DNA of 13,744 nt. Origin: Kiritimatiellales bacterium (GTDB lineage Bacteria; Verrucomicrobiota; Kiritimatiellia; Kiritimatiellales; Pontiellaceae). The notes beneath the pieces are model-generated. The model did not search any database. It was given only the letters and a program-made list of their open reading frames with translations, and had not been told where the DNA came from. This document shows, piece after piece, positions 1 through 6,596 of this stretch. The stretch covers positions 1 to 13,744 of the forward strand of contig JAIPIO010000079.1 in assembly GCA_021734595.1 (NCBI GenBank), written 5' to 3'. A program made the translations under genes and the position numbers. The stretch's first letter is position 1. Each line of letters begins with the position of its first letter.

Positions 1-546
1 CTCCGCAGGTTCGCCGGGCTGCTCGGTCTCCTCCTTGGCCTCGCCCAACAGCTGGACATTTTCAATCACCGTTGCCAGCTGCGCCGCGATGGCGCGCAGG
101 GCCTTGATGTCATTCGCCCCGAAATAGTCCGCCACGCTGTCCTGAACCACAAGCGCTCCGATCCGGCGCAGTCCACGTAAAATCGGAACGGCCAAAAAGG
201 CTTCGTACTGTTCTTCGTTGATGCCGGGAAAATATTTGTAGGATGGATTTTTTGAAGCATGGCCCTCGCAAATGGGTCTCAATTCGCGCACCGCGCGGCC
301 CGTAATGCCCTCGCCCAGCTTTAGCTTCACCTTGCCAACAGCATCCGGAGTGAGCCCCTGCGTCGCGCGAAGGGTCATCTCCTTATTCTTTTCATCATAG
401 ATGTAGATCGAGCAGACCGCCGCACGCATATGCCAGGCCACCGTCGACACCACGCTTTGCAGGATATCCCGGCCCTTTTTCTCCGCGTCAAACACCGATA
501 TTAATTCGGCAATGTCGCAAATTAGATCTACATTTTCTTTCTTCAT
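1..546 (-). CDS. GAF-domain protein, probably the N-terminus of a PtsP-type (EI-Ntr) PEP-protein phosphotransferase; 3' part outside window
   Basis: Reading leftward from an ATG at 546, the frame stays open for 182 codons to the window edge, so the C-terminus is missing. Residues ~1-165 read as one GAF domain: an N-terminal helix (MKKENVDLICDIAELIS), then AAVCSIYIYDEKNKEMTLRA, GLTPDAVGKVKLKLGEGITG and PSYKYFPGINEEQYEAFLAV followed by PILRGLRRIGALVVQD. The GEG-I-TG and P-YKY-P pattern is the one I know from the sensor GAF domain of PtsP, which in that family precedes the PEP-utilising phosphotransferase domains. Here the GAF is followed by a Glu/Pro-rich linker at the edge, so the catalytic part cannot be checked. 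A longer start, 8 codons upstream at 570, is possible; an in-frame stop lies just before it. Neither start has a clear Shine-Dalgarno sequence. I prefer 546 because it begins directly at the first GAF helix. The gene is divergent from the fusion at 688. Alternative: another GAF sensor, such as a histidine kinase or diguanylate cyclase. Confidence 0.75.
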   Translation of the reverse strand, partial: MKKENVDLICDIAELISVFDAEKKGRDILQSVVSTVAWHMRAAVCSIYIYDEKNKEMTLRATQGLTPDAVGKVKLKLGEGITGRAVRELRPICEGHASKNPSYKYFPGINEEQYEAFLAVPILRGLRRIGALVVQDSVADYFGANDIKALRAIAAQLATVIENVQLLGEAKEETEQPGEPAE

Positions 547-570
547 GGCATTAATCACTTTCCCAACCAT

Positions 571-687
571 CTTAGACGCCGCTCAAAAACCCGTCTATGG
601 AAATCGGAGATAATTCAAAATACTAATAGACCTTCGCAATACATCATTTTACTATCCGCTACATATATTTGTTTACCGGATTTTTAC
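571..687. other. Divergent intergenic region between the GAF gene and the E1-lipoyl-KAS III gene
   Basis: This AT-rich 117-base spacer separates two divergently transcribed genes, so promoters for both should lie here. No long inverted repeat is apparent. For the minus-strand gene the best match I find is weak: TTGCGA (639 to 634) and AATTAT (615 to 610), 18 bases apart. Confidence 0.5.
627..655 (+). promoter_or_regulatory. Candidate sigma70-type promoter for the fusion gene
   Basis: TAGACC (627-632) and TACTAT (650-655) are separated by 17 bases, each matching 4 of 6 consensus positions. This would place transcription start near 662 and give a leader of about 25 nt. There is no convincing Shine-Dalgarno sequence before the ATG at 688. 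This is a pattern match only. Confidence 0.3.
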
Positions 688-3600
688 ATGAAAACATCTG
701 AAATACCGCATTTTCTTAAGATTTACGGTCCGATGTTCGCCTCGCGGTATACGGACCAGGTCCAATCGGCGGCGGCGCAGCGCGGAGAAGTCTTTTTCTA
801 TGTCCCGTCGTCGGGGCATGAGGCTACGGCCGTGTTTGCTTCGCACATGGTTGGGACCGACTGGATGCACTGCCATTATCGCGACCGCGCGATGGCGTAT
901 GCGCGCGGCGTCTCCTACGACACCGAATTCTGCAACCTGTTCGGCAAGGAGGGCTCCAACTCCGACGGGCGGCGCATGCCCGGATTTCCCAATAATGCCG
1001 CACTGAATATTCTCAGCACGCCGACGCCGGTGGGGAACAATGTCCTGCAGGCCGTGGGTGTGGCTTCGGCGGTGAAGGACCAGCCCGAAAACCCGTTTGT
1101 CCTCTGCTCCGTCGGCGACGGCGCAACACAGCAGGGTGATTTCTTTGAGGGCATAGCCGAGTGCGTCCGCTCCAACCTGCCGGTTCTGTTCCTGATCCAG
1201 GACAACCGTTTTGCGCTCTCCACGCTAACCAAACATAAAACCTTCTATTCCCGACCCGATGGCGAAGCGGACGAATTCTACGGACTGCCGATCCGGCGCG
1301 TCGACGGTTCCGACGCCGTGGCGGTTGATGCAACATGCCAAGAGGCCATCGCGGCCCTGCGAAAAACCCGCGGCCCGCAGATTGTGCTCTTCTGCGTAGA
1401 GCGGCTCACCAGCCATACCAATGCCGACGACCAGACCACCTACCGCACCGAAGCGGATCTCCGCAATGCCGTGGAAAACGCCGACCCGGTGGCCAACCTG
1501 CGGAAAAAACTGCTGGAAGCCGGTGCGGACGAAAAAGATGTCATCGCCGTCGAAGAAAAGGTCCGGACCGCCGTTGATGCCGCCTACCACGCGGCGCGCA
1601 CCGGCATCACTCCGCCGATTGAACTCAGCGCCAAGCGGCCCCTGCCGGAAAAGCTCACCTTGCGGGAGTCGGAATATCTCGGCACCGAGGACAACCGCGA
1701 TCTCAGCATGCTCGAGGCCATGCGCGAAGTGCTTCGGTTCCGGCTCGGCGGAAGCAAGGATGTAACGCTGTTCGGCCAGGATATCGAGGACCCGAAGGGC
1801 GACGTCTTCGGACTCACCCGCGGGTTAAGCACGGATTATCCCGAACAGGTCAACAATGCGCCGCTGGCGGAAAACACCATCATCGGCATGTCGACGGGCC
1901 AGGCCATGGCGGGGAAAAAGCCGGTGGCCTTCATGCAGTTCGCCGACTTCCTGCCGGTGGGCTACAACCACATCATTTCCGAGCTCGGCAGCATCTACTG
2001 GCGCAGCAACGGCGAATGGAACTGCCCGGTATTGCTGATGTCCATCTGTGGCGCCTACCGGCCCGGCCTCGGCCCGTTCCATGCGCAGACCATGGAATCG
2101 ATCGTCGCGCACGCCATCGGGGTGGATGTATTCATGCCCTCCACCGCGGCCGATGCCGCCGGCCTGCTCAACGCCGCTTTCGAATCCGGCCGGCCCTCGG
2201 TTTTCTTCTACCCGAAAAACCTGATTAACGACCGGACGCGTACCACCTCCCGGGATGTGGAAAAGCAGCTGGTTCCCATCGGCAAGGCGCGCATCACCCG
2301 GCCCGGGCAGGATCTGACGCTGGTCGGCTGGGGCAGCACCATGCCCATCTGCGAAAAAACCGCCAATGCCCTCGAGGAGATCGGCGTTTTTGTGGAGGTC
2401 ATCGACCTCCGCACCATCTTCCCGTGGGATCGGGAAGCGATCATCGCGTCCGCCGAAAAAACCGGCCGGATGGTAGTGATTCACGAAGACAACCAGACCT
2501 GCGGCATGGGTGGTGAAATTCTCGCCGCCGTTGCCGAAGCCTGCGGCGACAAGGTCAAAATGGCGCGCGTCACGCGGCCGGACACCTTCATCCCCTACGA
2601 TTTCAGCAGCCAGATCGAGGTGCTTCCCTCCCTCAAGAGCGTACTCGGCAAATGCTGCGACTTGCTCGATATCGACCTGCACTGGGAAAAGCCGGTCGAA
2701 GAGGAAGGCGGCACCATGATCGTCAAGGCCATCGGCTCCAGCCCCTCCGACGAAACCATCACCATCGCCGACCTGCGGGTGAAGGAGGGCGACACCGTTG
2801 CCGAAGGCGACCTGATCGCAGCCGTCGAAGCGGACAAGGCCTCCATGGATATCACCGCACCGATCGAAGGAACAATTACGGAAGTCATGCTGGCGGAAGG
2901 CGACGTCGTGCGCGTCGGCACGCCGATGGTCAAGCTGACCGGTGCCGAGGCCGTCCAGTTTAAACCCGTAACGGAAGAAAATCCCGGAACCCCCATTATG
3001 GTGCGCCGCCGCGCTGCCGTTGCGGCACCCTCCGGGCCGGCGGTTGCCGCGCCCGTAAAACCGATCTACCTATCCACCATCACCACCGTGCTGGGTTCGC
3101 GCCGGGTCAGGAATCAGGAACTGGTGGAACCCGGCGACGACTGGGATGCCGAAGCCATCCGCAAACGCACCGGCATCGAAAACCGCTTCTGGATCCTGGC
3201 CGACGAAAACGTGATGACCCTCGCCGTAAAGGCCACCCGCCAGTTGCTTGAGCGGGAAAATCTCGATATTTCCGATATCGGCGCCATCATTTGCAGCACC
3301 GGCACGCCGACGGCCATGACACCATCGCTCGCCTGCCGCATCCTCAAGGAACTCAGCCCTGAAAAGGGCGAACTGCTGATGCAGGCCCACGACGTCAACG
3401 CCGCCTGCTCCGGTTTCCTCTATGCCATGCAGGCCGCCCATGATTTCCTGCACAACGATCCCACGAAAAAAGTGATCGTCGTCACTGCCGAAACGCTTTC
3501 GCCGATGATCAACCACAAGGATCCCAAAACCCGCGTGCTCTTTGGCGATGCCGCCACCGCCTCGCTGGTCAGCTGCGAAGACCGCGGCGGCGCCATCCAT

Positions 3601-4023
3601 GCGCGGGTCAACCGCCCCGTCCTTTCCGCCAAAGGCGAGGAGCCCAAGGTGCTCTATGTCCCGAACATGGGTGCCAATGAATACATCGAGATGGAAGGGC
3701 TCACCGTCTTCAAGATCGCCATCCGCAAAATGATCGAAATGCTCGACCACGCCTGCGCCGCCCGCGGCGTCACGGTCGACGAACTGAAGATGATTGTTCC
3801 CCACCAGGCCAACGAACGCATCATCGAAGCCATCCGCAAGACGATCCATTGCCCGCCGGAAAAAATGTTCAACCATATCGCCAAATATGCGAACACGTCG
3901 TCGAACACCATCCCGATCGCATTGGCCGAGCTTATGCCGAATATGGAAAAAGGCGACCTGGTGGGCGCGACCGCCTTCGGCGCCGGCTTCACCTTCGGCG
4001 CCGCCGTCTTCGAAAAGGAATAG
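688..4023 (+). CDS. Fusion enzyme: 2-oxoacid dehydrogenase E1 alpha + E1 beta + lipoyl domain + 3-oxoacyl-ACP synthase III
   Basis: A 1111-residue chain with four recognisable parts. E1 alpha (~1-325): the HYRDRAMAYARG motif, the thiamine-diphosphate motif GDG at 143-145 with its DN at 172-173, and the loop ERLTSHTNADDQTTYR (H243, D247-D248), which resembles branched-chain-type E1 alpha. E1 beta (~335-660): FGLTRGL, PLAEN with the presumed catalytic Glu395, GPFHAQ with His465, then a transketolase-C-like domain from ~535. Lipoyl domain (~677-755): EADKAS with the presumed lipoylated Lys717. An Ala/Pro-rich linker follows, then KAS III (~790-1111), with VNAACSG (Cys907), PHQAN (His1039) and YANTSS (Asn1069), the full Cys-His-Asn triad. 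The inferred role is decarboxylation of a 2-oxoacid, acylation of the lipoyl arm and condensation of an acyl primer with malonyl-ACP, in the cytoplasm. No E2 catalytic core and no peripheral-subunit-binding domain are present, and no E3 is in the window. The frame is uninterrupted and all active sites are intact, which argues against an assembly artefact. Domain identities are secure; the coupled reaction and substrate (branched-chain or pyruvate) are inferred. Confidence 0.93.
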   Translation: MKTSEIPHFLKIYGPMFASRYTDQVQSAAAQRGEVFFYVPSSGHEATAVFASHMVGTDWMHCHYRDRAMAYARGVSYDTEFCNLFGKEGSNSDGRRMPGFPNNAALNILSTPTPVGNNVLQAVGVASAVKDQPENPFVLCSVGDGATQQGDFFEGIAECVRSNLPVLFLIQDNRFALSTLTKHKTFYSRPDGEADEFYGLPIRRVDGSDAVAVDATCQEAIAALRKTRGPQIVLFCVERLTSHTNADDQTTYRTEADLRNAVENADPVANLRKKLLEAGADEKDVIAVEEKVRTAVDAAYHAARTGITPPIELSAKRPLPEKLTLRESEYLGTEDNRDLSMLEAMREVLRFRLGGSKDVTLFGQDIEDPKGDVFGLTRGLSTDYPEQVNNAPLAENTIIGMSTGQAMAGKKPVAFMQFADFLPVGYNHIISELGSIYWRSNGEWNCPVLLMSICGAYRPGLGPFHAQTMESIVAHAIGVDVFMPSTAADAAGLLNAAFESGRPSVFFYPKNLINDRTRTTSRDVEKQLVPIGKARITRPGQDLTLVGWGSTMPICEKTANALEEIGVFVEVIDLRTIFPWDREAIIASAEKTGRMVVIHEDNQTCGMGGEILAAVAEACGDKVKMARVTRPDTFIPYDFSSQIEVLPSLKSVLGKCCDLLDIDLHWEKPVEEEGGTMIVKAIGSSPSDETITIADLRVKEGDTVAEGDLIAAVEADKASMDITAPIEGTITEVMLAEGDVVRVGTPMVKLTGAEAVQFKPVTEENPGTPIMVRRRAAVAAPSGPAVAAPVKPIYLSTITTVLGSRRVRNQELVEPGDDWDAEAIRKRTGIENRFWILADENVMTLAVKATRQLLERENLDISDIGAIICSTGTPTAMTPSLACRILKELSPEKGELLMQAHDVNAACSGFLYAMQAAHDFLHNDPTKKVIVVTAETLSPMINHKDPKTRVLFGDAATASLVSCEDRGGAIHARVNRPVLSAKGEEPKVLYVPNMGANEYIEMEGLTVFKIAIRKMIEMLDHACAARGVTVDELKMIVPHQANERIIEAIRKTIHCPPEKMFNHIAKYANTSSNTIPIALAELMPNMEKGDLVGATAFGAGFTFGAAVFEKE

Positions 4024-4093
4024 ATCCCGGCCTCCAGGCATTGTGTCGCGCCGTAGTCTGACGAAAGCGGATGGAACTTACTGGACGATTACA

Positions 4094-4275
4094 CAACCCC
4101 GATGGGGTTGATTCATTTTCCCATCGTAAAACCCAAGGTTCGGAAACCTTGGGCTACTGACCCAACCCCGTTGGGGTTGCTTCGGCATTCCCCAAAGGGG
4201 AATTGTCAACAGCCCAGGGTTTCCGAACCCTGGGAACCAAAACACAAACATGCCTCGCCAACCCTGAAGGGGTTG
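4094..4275. repeat. Array of six short hairpins from alternating families (A-B-A-C-B'-A)
   Basis: Family A (7-bp stem, 3-base loop): CAACCCC-GAT-GGGGTTG at 4094-4110, CAACCCC-GTT-GGGGTTG at 4163-4179, and CAACCCT-GAA-GGGGTTG at 4259-4275, the last with one T-G wobble. Family B (9-bp stem, 4-base loop): arms CCCAAGGTT and AACCTTGGG around CGGA at 4132-4153; arms CCCAGGGTT and AACCCTGGG around TCCG at 4213-4234. The second B unit is inverted relative to the first, as its loop is the reverse complement. The one stem difference between the B units is a paired change on both arms. A related hairpin, ATTCCCC-AAA-GGGGAAT, lies at 4187-4203. From memory, similar blocks occur scattered in Planctomycetes, Verrucomicrobia and Bacteroidetes genomes and are often misread as proteins. 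Confidence 0.85.
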
Positions 4276-4330
4276 TGTCGCCCCGCTAAATCCCAGAGGC
4301 TGGAAAAACCGCGGCGGGGTTTCCCGGACA

Positions 4331-4388
4331 TTGGAAGGAAAATTCCAACCATTGGAAAATTACGCAACGTTTTATCCAAGGATTGGAA
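4331..4388. repeat. Cluster of TTCCAA/TTGGAA palindromes
   Basis: TTGGAA (4331-4336) and TTCCAA (4343-4348) form one inverted pair. TTCCAA-CCA-TTGGAA (4343-4357) forms a second that shares an arm with the first. TCCAA-GGA-TTGGA (4375-4387) forms a third directly beside the stop codon at 4394-4396. The same motif recurs at 6546-6592 and 8586-8600, always between genes. Confidence 0.75.
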
Positions 4389-4393
4389 ACCGC

Positions 4394-6526
4394 CTAGTTT
4401 TCCTTCCCGCTGCGGGTAAAAGGTTGCCCTTGCTTATAGAGCTCAAGCCGCTCCTTTAGCTCTTTCCTGCCTTCGTTTTCGTGTTGGGCGTCAAGCAACT
4501 TTATGGCTTTCTTCTGATATTCAATCGCGATGTCAAACTGCCCATTGCGGGCATAGGCCATTGCCAAATTAGCGCTTATCCGGTAGTCGATCTTTATACT
4601 GCCAGACGCTTTCTTATTATCGGTTGCATACCTTTCGGACATTTTACTTTCATAAATCAGGGCATATTTTACAGCCAGCGCGCCGTTTCCATATGAGCTT
4701 TCTGGATAAATGGAATATATTTCTCCCAACTGTCTGGCAGCATAGGCTGAATACCTGCCGTCATCAAATGCCAGCGCCTTCTCATACCAGGCCAGTGCCT
4801 GCCCGATATCTTTATCTACCTTGCCGTAGCCCACACTGTACATCAGCGCGATGTAATATGCTGTTCGGCTGTATTTCTCCGACTCATATGCTTTCAGAAA
4901 CAGCGACAACGCCTTTCTGTAGTTTCTCGATACCCCCTTTCCACTGTAATACTGGTAGGCTTCGGCAAATAATGGATTAGAGGAGGACGCAACTGACCTT
5001 GTTGGCATTGATTTAACGTATGGCTTCCCTTGTTCGAAAAGTCGTAAACACATGTTTAAGGTGCTCAGATAAGCACCACTGGAAGTGGTGCGTTCGTACA
5101 GACGGATCGCCTGTTCCTCGCACCTGACCGCGTCATTGAACTCCCCGTTGCGGGCATAGGCCATTGCCATGTAGTGGTTCGCCAAGTAGCGATAGCTTGA
5201 CGACGTAAGCATCCGCTCATACATCCGGGCATATTTCAAGGCCTGCTCGCCGTCATGGAGCGAGACATCGTCCCCTGCGGCATAGATCTCGCTCGCCGAC
5301 CCTGCGGCGTGCATCGCAGCTTTGCCACTGCCTACCGCAGCTGCCTCGCGGTACCAATGCAACGCCTTTTCTAGATCCCTCGTTCCGTCGTAGCCATATT
5401 CATACCATCCGCCAAGCGCCGACATGGCTTTGTCGAATCCCTGCCGCGCCGCCGCCTGATAGCAAAGTAACGCCCGCTCCACATCCTTGCCTCCATCCCT
5501 GTCGGTCTGGTATTCCCGACCGCGTTCGTACAGGCTTTCGCCGGAGCCGTTCTCCAGCTTGTCGAACAAATCTTCGAAGCGCTTCAGATCCTTGGCTTTC
5601 TTTGCCGCCAGTTGGTCGCCATCGGCCGCCGCTCCCTCGTATAGTTTCAGCGCCTCTCGGTAGTCCCGCTCAACACCCGCTCCTTCGGCATACATTTCCG
5701 CCAACGGCAAGCGTGCCTCTTCACATCCCTGCCCAAAAGCACTTTTCAGCAAGGCAAACGCCTTTTCCTTATCCTCGCCGACGCCAATCCCCTTGGCATA
5801 CATCACGCCTAGACGGTACTGTGCTACCGCAACATCCAAAAGAGCGGCCTTTTCATACCAAAACCGCGCCTTGGCCAGATCATACATTTTACCCTGCTTG
5901 TCTTCGTGCCTGCGTCCCAAGGTCGCCATGGCCCAAGCCGACCCCTTTTCCGCCGCTTGAAAAATCCACACATCGGATGCCTCGGACGGATGCGGTTTCC
6001 CCATTCTTAAATCCAGAAGACGCTGTTTCTGTTCATGTTTAATCGTCACGGCGCCAAGCGCCCGTCTCGCGATCGCCCCGGCCTTTCTGAACTCCTTGTT
6101 CCGGACATACGCGCCTGCCAACAGCGAATGCGCCTCCGCATCCCGCGGATTGCCCCGAGCAACGACCGATGCAAACTTCACCGCCTTTTCGCCGTCATGG
6201 AATTGCGGGTCGTCGCAGGAGGCATAGATCCGGGCGAGGCCTTCGCAGGCTTTGAGGGAATTTTGCTGGGCGGCCTTTTCGTACCATTCGATCGCCTTGG
6301 CATAGTCGACGGCCGTGCCGGTTCCCGTTTCAAGGCAGTACCCCGCCCCGGTCATCGCCGAAACATGCCCGGCCTCCGCCGCCTTCAGGAAAAAGCCGAA
6401 CGCCGCCGCCGGGTCGGACTTGTAGACCGCCGTTCCCTTTTTATAGATCGCCTCCGGCTCCTCCGCTCGTACCACGGCAAAGCAAACCATCACGCAAACC
6501 AGACACATCCATTTTGTTCCGTTCAT
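4394..6526 (-). CDS. Secreted Sel1/TPR-repeat protein (tandem paralogue 1)
   Basis: A 710-residue protein. Residues 1-21 form a Sec signal peptide (MNGTKWMCLVCVMVCFAVVR, cleavage expected after VRA), so the mature protein is periplasmic or surface-exposed. The rest is alpha-helical repeats. Sel1-type units are clear from the start (DYAKAIEWYEKAA; later DLAKARFWYEKAA, GIGVGEDKEKAFALLKSA, GAGVERDYREALKLYEGAA, TRDLEKALHWYREAA, DIGQALAWYEKAL). They alternate with TPR-like units of the form DGE-AVKFA...LAGAYVRN...A. One such module occurs twice in the C-terminal half: LANHYMAMAYARNGEFNDAV ending in LFEQGKPYVKS, and LAMAYARNGQFDIAIEYQKK ending in LYKQGQPFTRSGKEN. Such repeats usually mediate protein-protein contacts; no catalytic domain is visible, so the function is unknown. 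The ATG at 6526 is the first start that retains the signal peptide, but its Shine-Dalgarno sequence is weak. It lies 70 bases downstream of paralogue 2 on the same strand, so co-transcription is likely. Confidence 0.88.
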   Translation of the reverse strand: MNGTKWMCLVCVMVCFAVVRAEEPEAIYKKGTAVYKSDPAAAFGFFLKAAEAGHVSAMTGAGYCLETGTGTAVDYAKAIEWYEKAAQQNSLKACEGLARIYASCDDPQFHDGEKAVKFASVVARGNPRDAEAHSLLAGAYVRNKEFRKAGAIARRALGAVTIKHEQKQRLLDLRMGKPHPSEASDVWIFQAAEKGSAWAMATLGRRHEDKQGKMYDLAKARFWYEKAALLDVAVAQYRLGVMYAKGIGVGEDKEKAFALLKSAFGQGCEEARLPLAEMYAEGAGVERDYREALKLYEGAAADGDQLAAKKAKDLKRFEDLFDKLENGSGESLYERGREYQTDRDGGKDVERALLCYQAAARQGFDKAMSALGGWYEYGYDGTRDLEKALHWYREAAAVGSGKAAMHAAGSASEIYAAGDDVSLHDGEQALKYARMYERMLTSSSYRYLANHYMAMAYARNGEFNDAVRCEEQAIRLYERTTSSGAYLSTLNMCLRLFEQGKPYVKSMPTRSVASSSNPLFAEAYQYYSGKGVSRNYRKALSLFLKAYESEKYSRTAYYIALMYSVGYGKVDKDIGQALAWYEKALAFDDGRYSAYAARQLGEIYSIYPESSYGNGALAVKYALIYESKMSERYATDNKKASGSIKIDYRISANLAMAYARNGQFDIAIEYQKKAIKLLDAQHENEGRKELKERLELYKQGQPFTRSGKEN

Positions 6527-6596
6527 TTACTTGTCTCGTGATTGTTTCCAATCATTGGAATTTCCCTCGACGTTTTTTCCACCCATTGGAAACCGC
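6527..6596. repeat. Palindrome pair in the spacer between the Sel1/TPR paralogues
   Basis: The 70-base spacer holds TTCCAAT-C-ATTGGAA at 6546-6560 and TTTCCA...TGGAAA at 6576-6592. The second runs into ATTGGAAACCGCCTA at 6585-6599, which ends with the upstream gene's stop codon. The same 15 bases sit at the stop of the downstream paralogue (4382-4396), so the two genes share a 3' flank. Confidence 0.7.

Larger units (their letters stand above)
4024..4393. other. Repeat-rich spacer between convergent genes
   Basis: These 370 bases separate the stop codons of two convergent genes. I see no protein-coding gene. Positions 4024-4090 hold nothing recognisable, 4094-4275 hold six consecutive hairpins, and 4331-4388 hold TTCCAA/TTGGAA palindromes. 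The hairpins could end transcription from both sides, but none is followed by a long clean T tract. TTGTGTCGC followed by SCCG occurs twice, near 4040 and 4273, flanking the hairpin block. Confidence 0.6.

Noticed and set aside
1825..2682. Long minus-strand open frame (285 codons) opposite the E1 beta region
   Set aside because: It is a high-GC antisense shadow of a region with intact E1 beta motifs; its translation is rich in Gly/Asp/His without any recognisable domain.
3070..4041. Long minus-strand open frame (323 codons) opposite KAS III
   Set aside because: Same reason: KAS III on the plus strand has its complete catalytic triad, and the antisense product resembles nothing.
4094..4275. 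CRISPR array
   Set aside because: The repeats are self-complementary hairpins of 17-22 bases from different families at uneven spacing, not identical direct repeats with regular spacers, and no cas gene is near.
4102..4419. Open frame of 105 codons across the spacer after the fusion gene
   Set aside because: It is translated entirely from the hairpin array and palindromes, giving low-complexity Pro/Leu/Gly/Lys text, and overlaps the end of the Sel1/TPR gene. Such frames are typical spurious products of repeats.
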